Assembly: GCA_018698735.1 (NCBI GenBank) | Contig: JABIPD010000057.1 | Span: 1 to 17,999 of the forward strand | Source of the DNA: Candidatus Jacksonbacteria bacterium | GTDB taxonomy: Bacteria; Patescibacteriota; Patescibacteriia; UBA9629; GWA2-43-13 | Length of the DNA stretch: 17,999 nucleotides | Direction: 5' to 3' | Shown: piece after piece, positions 8,383-15,138 of the stretch | Layout: the number at the start of each line of letters is the position of its first letter | Position numbering within the stretch: position 1 is the first letter of the stretch | The notes under the pieces: generated by a model | What the model saw: only the letters and a program-made list of their open reading frames with translations | What the model was told of the DNA's origin: nothing | Databases searched by the model: none | Position numbers and translations under genes: made by a program

Positions 8383-9984
8383 CTAAAGAGATTTTATCAT
8401 ATAGAGCTTTTTAAGTGCATATCCTAACTTTTTATAATACTCTCGTGTGCCAATTCCAGCAATTACTGCGATTTTTTTATATCCTTTTTTCTTGGTAATT
8501 ATCTCTGCTTGATTCATGAGCCGTTTTCCAAATCCAAGATGCTGAGAGGTATATACTTCTTGCCCTAAGATTGGTTTTAGCTGTCCGTAGCTGTGGAGTT
8601 CTCGAATAAGTGCGCATCCGTCTAATTCTTTTATGAAAGATTTTTTCTTTTCTGGAAGTCGAAGTCTCAAGAATGCGTACAAAGTAGTTCTTTGAGGGTT
8701 TTCGTATGAAATAAAATACTCAGTTCCTCCTGTTGTTTGTATTTTATCGATAAAAAGTTTTGCTTTCTGGTAATCTGTTTTAATATTTCTTCCTCTTTCT
8801 TCTCGGCATCGTATACATTTACAGAGCGTGCCGCGTTTTTTCATGTGCATTTGAATGTGTTGACGCAGGTTAGATATTTTTGAGCCAGCAACAATACTGG
8901 TTGCTGGAATATCTCGGATTAAACGAGATATTCTAACGTAGTATGGAACATATTTTTCTTTCACTTTTGTGAGCAGCGACATCAGTTCTTTATCGGTGTA
9001 TGGTTTCCAGGTGCCATCTTTATACATTTTTTCCATGATAGGCGTAAACTCCGGCAGCACCGTTGGATAAATCTTCATTTCATCGGGGTGGAAATCTGGA
9101 TGAGAAAATAATTCTTTAAACATCTGGTCGTCTTTTTGAAGATTCGAACCAGGCAAGTTTGGCATGATGTGGTAGTTTATTTTAAAGCCTGCGTCTTTTA
9201 ACAATTGCGTAGCTTCTTTTGCTTGTTGTCTTGTTTGATCTCTTTTCGTAATTTTAAGTACATCATCAAAAATAGACTGAATTCCAATCTGTACTCGGGT
9301 TGCGCCAAGCCAGCGCATTCGTTTTATTTCTTCTTTGGTAATATGGTCTGGTCGAGTTTCGAGGGTTAACCCTACACATCTGTGAAGAGCGTTTTGGTTT
9401 GTAGTATGGAATTGTTCCATCGACTGCGGCCAAGAAGATTTTTTAGGAGTACATTTTTTTATATCGTGATCAAAAGAAAACTCATTCATTGCTTGAAAAC
9501 AGCGTTTAATAAACCATGTCTGATACGCATGCGGATAAAAAGACCAGGTGCCACCTAATACAATAAGCTCTATTTTTTCTGGTTTGTGACCGTTCTCGTA
9601 ATAGGAATGTAGCCGAACCATCACTTGTCGGTACGGGTCAAAGGCGCTCCTTAGCGCTCGTGCTGCGGCTGGTTCGTTGGATAGGTAGCTTTTGGGCATT
9701 CCTCGCTCTGTTGGGCAGTACACACACCTTCCAGGGCAGGGGAATGGTTTTGTTAATACAGTAACAGGCGCTACCCCAGAAATTGTTCGTACAGTTCGCT
9801 TTTTTAGGATGTGCAAAAATAAAGGGTCTGGCTCGAGTCCCTGTTTTTTGATAAGCTCTTTATAGCTTTTTAAAAGCTCTCTATTGGGGGGGAGATGAAT
9901 TCCAAGTTTTTTTGAAAGTTTTCGCTTTGCTTTATGGAGGTCGTCTTTCGTTGTTATGGATTCCTTTAAGAGGTCTTGAATCAT
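8383..9984 (-). CDS. elp3: Elp3-type tRNA uridine-34 carboxymethylating radical SAM/acetyltransferase
   Basis: 533 residues with an N-terminal radical-SAM half and a C-terminal GNAT half, the Elp3 architecture. Iron-sulfur Cys are at 83, 87 and 90 in PCPGRCVYCP, followed by SYLSNEPAAARALRSAFDPY, LGGTWSFYP and GLTLETRPDHI. A C-terminal CKCIRCRE segment is followed by acetyl-CoA-site residues in QHLGFGKRLMNQAEIITKKK and GIGTREYYKKLGYALKKLYM. Known role: acetyl-CoA-dependent formation of cm5U34 in tRNA anticodons. It lacks the long N-terminus of eukaryotic Elp3. Its start codon is only 4 bases from the start of the divergent methyltransferase, which may modify the same uridine further. Confidence 0.95.
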   Translation of the reverse strand: MIQDLLKESITTKDDLHKAKRKLSKKLGIHLPPNRELLKSYKELIKKQGLEPDPLFLHILKKRTVRTISGVAPVTVLTKPFPCPGRCVYCPTERGMPKSYLSNEPAAARALRSAFDPYRQVMVRLHSYYENGHKPEKIELIVLGGTWSFYPHAYQTWFIKRCFQAMNEFSFDHDIKKCTPKKSSWPQSMEQFHTTNQNALHRCVGLTLETRPDHITKEEIKRMRWLGATRVQIGIQSIFDDVLKITKRDQTRQQAKEATQLLKDAGFKINYHIMPNLPGSNLQKDDQMFKELFSHPDFHPDEMKIYPTVLPEFTPIMEKMYKDGTWKPYTDKELMSLLTKVKEKYVPYYVRISRLIRDIPATSIVAGSKISNLRQHIQMHMKKRGTLCKCIRCREERGRNIKTDYQKAKLFIDKIQTTGGTEYFISYENPQRTTLYAFLRLRLPEKKKSFIKELDGCALIRELHSYGQLKPILGQEVYTSQHLGFGKRLMNQAEIITKKKGYKKIAVIAGIGTREYYKKLGYALKKLYMIKSL

Positions 9985-9988
9985 ATAT

Positions 9989-10681
9989 ATGAGTATTGCT
10001 GATACGTATACTGCAATTTCTAAGGATTTTTCTAAAACCCGGTCGCGGAAATGGGAAGAATTTGTTGTGTTTAAAAAGATTATTCAATCGTTGACTGTTA
10101 CTCCTTCCGAAGGAGGTCCGGCTTCGAGGATTTCGCTTTTAGATGTTGGGTGTGGCAATGGCCGTTTTTTCGAGATGCTTCAGGATGTTTCCTGTGAATA
10201 TCAGGGAGTAGATGCAAGCGAAGGTATGATTAGAGAAGCTCGAAAGAAGTATCCTCAAACACCGTTTACGATTGGAGATATGCGCGATTTGCCGTTTGCC
10301 GACAATTCTTTTGATGGCGTTATAGCGATTGCTTCTTTAAACCACATGTTGTCTCATGCTGATCAGAAAAAAGCACTCAAGGAAATGTTTCGGGTGCTTA
10401 AGCCAGGTGGCTCACTTTTTATGACAAATTGGAATTTATGGCGTATTTCGGTGGTCGGGAAATCTTGGTGGAAGTACAATTTTTTACGCACAAAGTCTTC
10501 TGTTGTTACCACTCGCTGGAATGGTCATCCATTGCCATATTACGCGTTTACTTTACGAGAATTACTGCCCTTGGTCAAGGACGTTGGTTTTGAAGTTTTA
10601 GAGTCTTTTTATAGTAAAAAAGGAGAAAAATCACGCTGGTGGAATGGAAACAATAGTGTGATTATTGCAGAGAGAACATAA
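9989..10681 (+). CDS. Class I SAM methyltransferase, Trm9/ALKBH8-like
   Basis: 230 residues. SAM motif I is LDVGCGNGRF (51-60), then YQGVDASEGMI, IGDMRDLPFADNSFDGVIAIASLNHM and FRVLKPGGSLFMTNWN. The N-terminus (DTYTAISKDFSKTRSRKWEEF) and the SxNHxxxxxxxxxALxEMxRVLKPGG pattern resemble the Trm9/ALKBH8 methyltransferase domain, which converts cm5U34 to mcm5U34. The divergent neighbour Elp3 makes the cm5U34 substrate, so the context supports this reading, though a generic Methyltransf_11 enzyme remains possible. The start codon sits 4 bases from the elp3 start, so its promoter must overlap elp3 coding DNA and the mRNA is probably leaderless. Confidence 0.85.
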   Translation: MSIADTYTAISKDFSKTRSRKWEEFVVFKKIIQSLTVTPSEGGPASRISLLDVGCGNGRFFEMLQDVSCEYQGVDASEGMIREARKKYPQTPFTIGDMRDLPFADNSFDGVIAIASLNHMLSHADQKKALKEMFRVLKPGGSLFMTNWNLWRISVVGKSWWKYNFLRTKSSVVTTRWNGHPLPYYAFTLRELLPLVKDVGFEVLESFYSKKGEKSRWWNGNNSVIIAERT

Positions 10682-10722
10682 TTTTGAATGGTACGAAATG
10701 ATCCGAGTTTTCCACAAGGCAT

Positions 10723-10751
10723 TTGACAAGATTTTATAGACCTGCTAATAA
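10723..10751 (+). promoter_or_regulatory. Near-consensus sigma70-type promoter of the ATP-grasp unit
   Basis: TTGACA (10723-10728), a 17-base spacer, then TAATAA (10746-10751, read TAATAAT to 10752). The predicted start is near 10758-10760, within a few bases of the first leader-ORF ATG at 10762, so transcription would begin almost at the start codon. It lies just after the methyltransferase gene and drives plus-strand transcription into two attenuators. Confidence 0.75.
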
Positions 10752-10761
10752 TGTCTCTAGT

Positions 10762-10845
10762 ATGAATTTTTCGAACACACAAACAATTATGCGATGGTAT
10801 CACCGTGACCTCTGTGGTCTCGGCGAGCTTTGTATTGTTGTGTAA
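10762..10845 (+). CDS. Attenuator leader peptide 1 (Trp-Tyr-His codons)
   Basis: A 27-codon ORF starting about 10 bases after the -10 box and ending at TAA 10843-10845. Its centre reads MRWYHRDLCGLG, with TGG 10795-10797, TAT 10798-10800 and CAC 10801-10803 just before the 5' arm of an RNA switch. A ribosome stalled at TGG/TAT/CAC would cover bases to about 10812-10815. That blocks arm 1 (10803-10810) and leaves arm 2 (10814-10823) mostly free. An internal ATG at 10789 gives an 18-residue alternative. There is no Shine-Dalgarno, so initiation would be leaderless. The evidence is position and geometry; the peptide has no recognised homologue. Confidence 0.65.
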   Translation: MNFSNTQTIMRWYHRDLCGLGELCIVV

Positions 10846-10911
10846 TGTGTTGAAAGATTAGCGAAAAGACAAGTACAATAGCCGCGACCACCGTATAAAC
10901 GGCGGTTTTTT
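10803..10911 (+). promoter_or_regulatory. Transcription attenuator 1 of the ATP-grasp unit
   Basis: Four mutually exclusive arms are visible. Arm 1 CCGTGACC (10803-10810) pairs with arm 2 GGTCTCGG (10816-10823), seven pairs with one T-T mismatch. The extended arm 2 GTGGTCTCGG (10814-10823) instead pairs with arm 3 CCGCGACCAC (10882-10891), nine of ten, forming the antiterminator. Arm 3 overlaps CCACCGT (10888-10894), which pairs with arm 4 ACGGCGG (10899-10905) to form the terminator. Arms 1 and 2 lie inside the leader ORF. This is the textbook layout of ribosome-mediated attenuation, as in trp and phe leaders. Confidence 0.72.
10888..10911 (+). terminator. Intrinsic terminator of attenuator 1
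   Basis: CCACCGT (10888-10894) / ACGGCGG (10899-10905) with loop ATAA and one A-C mismatch, followed by six T (10906-10911). Confidence 0.8.
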
Positions 10912-10931
10912 GTTTATTTTATAGGTAAAAT

Positions 10932-11051
10932 ATGGAAATGAAATTATCTTACAATCTCGATTACGGAATTATGTGGCATACCAAAGGTATGTATCGTTGT
11001 GATATGCGCATTTCTGAGGTTGTAAAGAGTATACAAGATTATTTTAGGTAA
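10932..11051 (+). CDS. Attenuator leader peptide 2 (Tyr/Trp codons)
   Basis: 39 codons, ending at TAA 11049-11051, with AGGT (10923-10926) as a weak ribosome site; ATG 10938 is an alternative start. It contains YNLDYGIMWHTKGMYRC, with Tyr codons at 10950, 10962 and 10992 and Trp at 10974. Arm 1 and arm 2 of the second attenuator lie inside it (codons for Tyr-Asn-Leu and for Glu-Val-Val), so it is better explained as a leader ORF than as a functional small protein, although the latter is not excluded. A Tyr- or Trp-stalled ribosome within 10950-10976 would mask arm 1. Confidence 0.55.
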   Translation: MEMKLSYNLDYGIMWHTKGMYRCDMRISEVVKSIQDYFR

Positions 11052-11116
11052 AATACTGTAAATAAATTTCTTGAATAACTTATACAGCCTCAGCACATGC
11101 GCGAGGCTGTATTTTT
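10950..11116 (+). promoter_or_regulatory. Transcription attenuator 2 of the ATP-grasp unit
   Basis: Arm 1 TACAATCTC (10950-10958) pairs fully with arm 2 GAGGTTGTA (11016-11024), one G-U. CTGAGGTTGTA (11014-11024) also pairs fully with arm 3 TACAGCCTCAG (11083-11093), one G-U, an 11-bp antiterminator. Arm 3 TACAGCCTC pairs with arm 4 GAGGCTGTA (11103-11111) as the terminator stem. Arms 1 and 3 are near copies of each other, as are arms 2 and 4, which is what a four-arm switch needs. It sits directly after attenuator 1, so the unit has two checkpoints in series. Confidence 0.78.
11082..11116 (+). terminator. Intrinsic terminator of attenuator 2
   Basis: ATACAGCCTC (11082-11091) pairs perfectly with GAGGCTGTAT (11103-11112), 11-base loop, then a T-run ending at 11116. 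It is 82 bases before the ATP-grasp start codon, with no gene of its own between. Confidence 0.88.
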
Positions 11117-11122
11117 GATCTA

Positions 11123-11172
11123 AGCAATAGGATAAAAGTATTTTGTACTATTGCTCAGGCCAAAAAGGTCTG
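11123..11172 (+). other. Two further hairpins in the 5' leader of the ATP-grasp gene
   Basis: AGCAATAG (11123-11130) pairs perfectly with CTATTGCT (11148-11155). CAGGCC (11156-11161) pairs with GGTCTG (11167-11172), one G-U, loop AAAAA. No T-run follows, so they are not terminators; they may stabilise the mRNA or influence translation. The ribosome site AAAGGAG (11186-11192) lies outside both. Confidence 0.5.
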
Positions 11173-11198
11173 GTTTCGTACATTGAAAGGAGACACCT

Positions 11199-13010
11199 AT
11201 GTGTCTTTCAGACGACCGTCCGGTTGATCCGCAGGATGCCTTGGATAAGATGCGTCGCAAGCACGGGTTTAAGCCAGATGGCGCCCCACGAGGAAAGCAT
11301 CGCCCAGGTCGCTGGTCGAGTAATATGCTGGCGGCATGCAGGGCCGGTGAGGAAACTCCATTACCAGCGAGTCTGGTAGCAGAGCTTCGAGAGAATAACG
11401 GACACCCGCGCAATCTTCCGTTGTACGAGTACGTGCAACGTCGGCTTGCAGAACATGGGATTTCGTTTTCGTGGAAGGTGACCTACCCTCCAAATCCCAA
11501 CAAGCCAGGCGAGACCCACAAGGCGGTTCAATTCTATGGACAGCCGAGCATCGGCAAGCAAGAACTCACCCTGCTGGACATGGTTCTTGCTCCAGTGGAG
11601 TTGTTGGATCAATTCCAACAGACAAAGGAACTCCCTGGCGTTCCAGTGGGGCAGACTGCAGCAGGATTTCCTGCAAAAGTCGCCCTCATGTCAGCGACTG
11701 GCATTGGGTACAAAGGCTTTCCTGATGTATCCTGGCGACCGGGGTATGAGCCTTTTCAACTGGACGCTGGCTTACAAAGACGGCTTACCCAGTTTGGAGA
11801 TGCGGTGTTCCTGCTGAGTGATGTGGTTGCGCATTTACTCCAAACGGGTGATCCAGAAGTCACCAGATTTCTGGGATGGAGAGTCCCAGCTTCCATCCCT
11901 CGACTGGTTGAGCCTGGCTCGCTCGACATGTTTCGTCCAGACATTGTTCTGCTCGATGACGGCAGATTCGTGATCACGGAAATCGAGACCGCACCTGCTG
12001 GCCACGGATTCCTCCATGCCATGGAAAGGGGCTATGGAAACACCGAGCAGATGGCGGGGGTATTCTGTGAATACTTGGATGGTCGTGATTTCGTGATCTT
12101 CGCGACTCACGAGTGGGCAGAATACGTGTACGATCTGGCAGTGTGGTGCAAAGCTCTTCGCCGCTACGGTGTGAACGCGAAAGTCGTGTTCGACACGCCT
12201 CTGGAGACTGTGGCAAGAACAGCGCGAGAATGGAAGATGCCGACCCAGACGCCAGAGCATCTTTTGGGGATATGGCGGACAGATGTTCTGGCTGCACTCG
12301 AGGAAAAGGGGCTTCTCGAGGTTGTGGAAGGGGCTCGTGAGTTTTCTTCCAGCCTTGGAAGCACGGTGGTGTTCCGTTTCGGTTACTTCGATAACTTCGG
12401 ACTCACTGGGCTCGACGTTATGCGACGGTGGCAGAAGAACGGAGCAACCTTCGTGAATCCGGTTCAGTTTCATCTGGAAAGCAAGGTCTTGATGGCTGCG
12501 CTTTCTGTGGCTTCTGTCCGGAGGCTTCTTCGAGAAAGAGGCGGCAGTGCGACTCTTGATGTTCTCGATGACTGCATTGCGCAGACCTGGCTGCTTGATG
12601 AGTCCATTGCTTCTGATGTCATCGACGATCGTCTTCACCGGCTGGTGAAAGCAGCCGCATACACGGAACAGAACGAGTCCTGGGGCGCACGGAGTTTAGC
12701 TGTTGGGAGCCAGCATACAGATGGCCAGTGGGAGCGAGTGGTTGACGCTCGACTCGCACTACACTACCCGACAGTGGCTCAGCATGTGATTGCTTCGCGT
12801 AAGTTCACCGTTCCGTATGTGGACGAAGCGAACGTGGTTCGTGTAATGCGAGAGGCTCGCGTGCGCTGGACACCATACCTTGTGCGCATCAATGGAAGGT
12901 GTCGCGAGCTTGGCTCGTTGCTGACCTTCCGGAGGGGCTCACTCAAGGTTCACGGGGCGACAGATGCTGTCGAGACGCTGGGGGTGTATGGAAAGGAGTC
13001 TTCGGCATGA
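11199..13010 (+). CDS. ATP-grasp-like protein (possibly circularly permuted), function unknown
   Basis: 603 residues, preceded by AAAGGAG (11186-11192). The middle has RPDIVLLDDGRFVITEIETAPAGHG (about 246-270), resembling the acidic metal-binding segment of the glutathionylspermidine-synthase/DUF404-407 type of ATP-grasp proteins. The second half has NPVQFHLESKVLMAAL (near 420), like the nucleotide-binding helix region. Near 493 it has ESWGARSLAVG followed by HYPTVAQHVI and RWTPYLVRINGRC, resembling the glycine-rich loop and core strands. If correct, it would ligate a carboxylate to an amine or thiol using ATP. The N-terminal 180 residues are not recognised. It overlaps the next gene (ATGA), so the two act together. 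It is GC-rich relative to the backbone, consistent with transfer. Family assignment is from motifs only. Confidence 0.6.
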   Translation: MCLSDDRPVDPQDALDKMRRKHGFKPDGAPRGKHRPGRWSSNMLAACRAGEETPLPASLVAELRENNGHPRNLPLYEYVQRRLAEHGISFSWKVTYPPNPNKPGETHKAVQFYGQPSIGKQELTLLDMVLAPVELLDQFQQTKELPGVPVGQTAAGFPAKVALMSATGIGYKGFPDVSWRPGYEPFQLDAGLQRRLTQFGDAVFLLSDVVAHLLQTGDPEVTRFLGWRVPASIPRLVEPGSLDMFRPDIVLLDDGRFVITEIETAPAGHGFLHAMERGYGNTEQMAGVFCEYLDGRDFVIFATHEWAEYVYDLAVWCKALRRYGVNAKVVFDTPLETVARTAREWKMPTQTPEHLLGIWRTDVLAALEEKGLLEVVEGAREFSSSLGSTVVFRFGYFDNFGLTGLDVMRRWQKNGATFVNPVQFHLESKVLMAALSVASVRRLLRERGGSATLDVLDDCIAQTWLLDESIASDVIDDRLHRLVKAAAYTEQNESWGARSLAVGSQHTDGQWERVVDARLALHYPTVAQHVIASRKFTVPYVDEANVVRVMREARVRWTPYLVRINGRCRELGSLLTFRRGSLKVHGATDAVETLGVYGKESSA

Positions 13011-13795
13011 ATCGGCAGTTCGACGTTGCTACTCATTACGACATCATGGCAGAGCTCGATCGTGATGTTCACGACAACCAGGAACTTTCTCTCGCTGATG
13101 TAGAACATGCATTAGCACTCATGAGAAGGGTTCCTCGGTCGGTGTTTCTGCCATGTTTCGGCACTGGACGCCACATTCAACCGTTGTTGGATGCTGGCGT
13201 CCAGCGAATCGTTGGGGTTGATCTCTCGCCAGTATGCGTAGAGAAAGCCCAGCGATTCCTTCAACCAGGCTGCAATGTTCATCTCGAGGTCGCCGATCTT
13301 CTTACGTGGCAGACCGATGAAACATTTGACGCAGTTCTTCTGCTCGGTAATTCGTACGGTGATATTATCGATCGAACGCTGAATGCAGAAATGACTCGTC
13401 AAATGCTTCTGCCACTCAAAGTCGGTGGCGCATTCGTGATGGACTATGTTGGCCGCAACTACGAAGGGATGTGTCATGCAGGGCAAGCGTGTTCGTGGCC
13501 GGTAGTCCTCAACGGACAACAAGCGACTGACACTCGAACTCCTTCGTTCGATCCTAACACGAGGGTCATGACAATTTCTGTGACAGTTTCCTCGCCTGGT
13601 GCTACAATCTGGGAGGGAAAATATCAGAAATTGGTGCTTGGGCAAGAGGATGTGAAAGGCCTTTTTGTCCAGCAAGGCGTATCTATGACGCCTTACGGGA
13701 TGGCGAAGATCAATCATCCTTTTCATCAAAAACAGTTTGGCGGCTTTGGAATGCTGGCTGCTGCAGATTGGTGGATAGGACGAAAGACTTCGTGA
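13007..13795 (+). CDS. Class I SAM-dependent methyltransferase
   Basis: 262 residues. Motif I is SVFLPCFGTGRHI (about 45-57), the acidic residue after strand 2 is in GVDLSPVCVEKA, then LEVADLLTWQTDETFDAVLLLGNSYGDII, and a LLPLKVGGAFVMDYVGRNYEG post-core segment. The ATG at 13007 overlaps the preceding TGA (ATGA) and has AAAGGAG (12992-12998) at good spacing; the same frame is open upstream but only as an overlap. Translational coupling with the ATP-grasp-like protein suggests a small-molecule or peptide modification pair. Substrate unknown. Same GC-rich composition as its partner. Confidence 0.85.
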   Translation: MNRQFDVATHYDIMAELDRDVHDNQELSLADVEHALALMRRVPRSVFLPCFGTGRHIQPLLDAGVQRIVGVDLSPVCVEKAQRFLQPGCNVHLEVADLLTWQTDETFDAVLLLGNSYGDIIDRTLNAEMTRQMLLPLKVGGAFVMDYVGRNYEGMCHAGQACSWPVVLNGQQATDTRTPSFDPNTRVMTISVTVSSPGATIWEGKYQKLVLGQEDVKGLFVQQGVSMTPYGMAKINHPFHQKQFGGFGMLAAADWWIGRKTS

Positions 13796-13801
13796 ACGAC
13801 A

Positions 13802-13837
13802 GGTGAGGTGGTGTCATCGGACATCGCCTCACCACCT
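13802..13837 (+). terminator. Hairpin after the methyltransferase, possible weak terminator
   Basis: GGTGAGG (13802-13808) / CCTCACC (13827-13833), or alternatively AGGTGGTG (13806-13813) / CACCACCT (13830-13837), with a small inner TGTC/GACA stem. Only ACTTTATT follows, so there is no convincing T-run. Confidence 0.35.
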
Positions 13838-13894
13838 ACTTTATTAGGAGATAGAATTGTTTAAGCAAAGAATTGTGTTTCTTAATAATAATAT

Positions 13895-14974
13895 ATGATA
13901 AGCAAAGAACAATTGAAAAAAACATTCCTAGAGCTTATTGCTATCGACGGGATTTTCCCATACGAGCAAAAAGTGAGTGAATATGTAGAAAAGCGTTTAA
14001 CAGATGCTGGGGTTTTATTTGTAAAAGATTCGTTTGAAAATATTATTGCAAAGATCCCCGGAGAAGGGGAGGCAATAATGATTTCTACTCATCTTGATAT
14101 CCCAGAGCCTGCTCCAGATGTGAAATTTAAAGAGAAAGGCGATATTATAGAATCTGATGGCAGCAGCATATTGGGAGCAGATCCAAAGTCTGGGTTAGCG
14201 GTTTTGGTAGATTTTTTGTGTGATATGGCAAAAACAGATCCAAGTACTCATGTTCCTATTGAAGCACTCATTACACGAGGGGAAGAGGTTGGACTTGTTG
14301 GTGCTTTAAATGCTGATTACTCAAAAATATCTGCAAAAATTGGTCTTGTTCTCGATGAAGACGGACCCGTAACGCAGGTGGTAACCAAAGCACCGGCCTA
14401 TGTTCGGATAGATGCAGATATTATAGGAAAAATTGCTCATCCACGAGATCCTAATGACGGCGTAAATGCCCTTCAGATTGCATGTGAGGCCTTAAACCAG
14501 ATTCCGTGGGGATATTCTACTGAGGGTGTTACATGGAATGTAGGGCTGTTTGAGGCTGGTACAGCACGAAATAGTATTCCAGGGAGAGTTCATTTTAAGG
14601 GAGAGTTAAGAAGCTTTGATACCGAGCGTGCTATGAAAGAAGGCGAACGAATAGAAAAGATATGTAAAGAAGTGGCAGAAAAACACGGCGCTGAGTTTAA
14701 AATTCAGAGAGAGCTTGAATTTGAAAGCTATGAACTCGAAAGATCGGATCCTTTGTTTGAGCGTTTAGATAAAACATTCAAGCGCATGAATTTAGAACCA
14801 AACTACTACGAGACGTTTGGGGGAACCGATGGGAATGTGTTTAACAGCAAAGGCATTACGTGTGTTCCTATTGGATCTGGATACTACAATGCCCATCAAT
14901 ACTCAGAATATGTAGACCTTGCTGAAATGCAAGAGATTGCAGAGTTTTTGAAGGAGTTTGTATCTGATATATAA
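13895..14974 (+). CDS. M20-family metallopeptidase (peptidase T-like)
   Basis: 359 residues, two-zinc exopeptidase layout. Likely metal ligands and catalytic residues: His66 and Asp68 in STHLDIPEP, Asp96 in LGADPKSG, Glu130/Glu131 in TRGEEVGL, an Asp in LVLDEDG (near 154) and His334 in YYNAHQYSEYVDL. A dimerisation-type domain (about 165-285) starts near YVRIDADIIGKIAH. It trims peptides in the cytosol. Odd: the usual Asp-Asp-Lys next to the bridging Asp reads Asp-Pro-Lys. AT-rich backbone composition. TAATAATAAT lies 2-12 bases before the ATG and no Shine-Dalgarno is seen, so it is probably leaderless. Confidence 0.85.
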   Translation: MISKEQLKKTFLELIAIDGIFPYEQKVSEYVEKRLTDAGVLFVKDSFENIIAKIPGEGEAIMISTHLDIPEPAPDVKFKEKGDIIESDGSSILGADPKSGLAVLVDFLCDMAKTDPSTHVPIEALITRGEEVGLVGALNADYSKISAKIGLVLDEDGPVTQVVTKAPAYVRIDADIIGKIAHPRDPNDGVNALQIACEALNQIPWGYSTEGVTWNVGLFEAGTARNSIPGRVHFKGELRSFDTERAMKEGERIEKICKEVAEKHGAEFKIQRELEFESYELERSDPLFERLDKTFKRMNLEPNYYETFGGTDGNVFNSKGITCVPIGSGYYNAHQYSEYVDLAEMQEIAEFLKEFVSDI

Positions 14975-14975
14975 A
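14948..14975 (+). promoter_or_regulatory. Possible promoter for the Tyr-leader unit
   Basis: TTGAAG (14948-14953), a 16-base spacer and TATAAA (14970-14975) lie inside the last codons of the peptidase gene. The fit to the leader ATG at 14979 is imperfect; a TGATAT at 14965-14970 is an alternative -10. Read-through from the peptidase gene is also possible. Confidence 0.25.
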
Positions 14976-14978
14976 AAT

Positions 14979-15041
14979 ATGAAATTAATTCAAGCAACAT
15001 ATTATTACTCAACATATCTTCTATTCCAAGAGGTTTGTTGA
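14979..15041 (+). CDS. Attenuator leader peptide 3 (Tyr-rich)
   Basis: A 20-residue ORF, MKLIQATYYYSTYLLFQEVC, ending at TGA 15039-15041. It has three consecutive Tyr codons (15000-15008) and a fourth at 15015. It starts 4 bases after the peptidase stop and has no Shine-Dalgarno. A ribosome stalled at the Tyr run would cover arm 1 and leave the antiterminator arm (15026-15039) free. The Tyr clustering immediately before a perfect antiterminator is the key evidence. Confidence 0.8.
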   Translation: MKLIQATYYYSTYLLFQEVC

Positions 15042-15100
15042 AGCTGCCGAATAAAATATATTCGACAAAGAAAACAGATCTCTTGGTGAGGTCTGTTTTT
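15010..15100 (+). promoter_or_regulatory. Transcription attenuator of the 103-residue protein unit
   Basis: Arm 2 CCAAGAGGTTTGTT (15026-15039) pairs without mismatch, two G-U, with arm 3 AACAGATCTCTTGG (15073-15086), a 14-bp antiterminator. Arm 3 also pairs with arm 4 GAGGTCTGTT (15088-15097) as the terminator. Arm 1 CAACA-ATCTT (15010-15020) pairs with AAG-GT-TGTTG in arm 2 (15028-15040), about ten pairs with small bulges. A 6-bp hairpin CGAATA/TATTCG (15049-15065) lies between arms 2 and 3. Arms 1 and 2 sit in the end of the Tyr-rich leader ORF. Confidence 0.85.
15073..15100 (+). terminator. Intrinsic terminator of the Tyr-leader attenuator
   Basis: AACAGATCTC (15073-15082) / GAGGTCTGTT (15088-15097), ten pairs with one G-U, loop TTGGT, with a T-run to 15100. 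It lies 38 bases before the downstream start codon, with the ribosome site GGAGG at 15126-15130 after it. Confidence 0.88.
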
Positions 15101-15138
15101 GGTTACGGGAGTCGTTCTTTTCATTGGAGGAATAGCAA

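Noticed and set aside
10801..10830. tRNA-like fold near the first leader
   Set aside because: Only the arm 1/arm 2 hairpin forms; no cloverleaf, TTCRA loop or acceptor stem could be found.
10681..11198. T-box or metabolite riboswitch before the ATP-grasp gene
   Set aside because: No T-box sequence (TGGNACCGCG) or other familiar riboswitch core was seen. Short ORFs overlapping the switch arms fit ribosome-mediated attenuation better.
11835..12638. Long minus-strand open frame of 267 codons opposite the ATP-grasp-like gene
   Set aside because: It is antisense to a gene with a ribosome site, family motifs and a coupled partner. Its translation has no recognisable motif, and several other antisense frames are open here because of the GC-rich composition.
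13112..13729. Minus-strand open frame of 205 codons opposite the methyltransferase
   Set aside because: Shadow of a clear SAM methyltransferase; low-complexity, Arg/His-rich translation without motifs.
15036..15062. TTGTTG-N16-TATATT promoter ahead of the 103-residue gene
   Set aside because: These bases are better explained as the antiterminator arm and the CGAATA/TATTCG hairpin of the attenuator; a start here would place the terminator at the very 5' end of the RNA.
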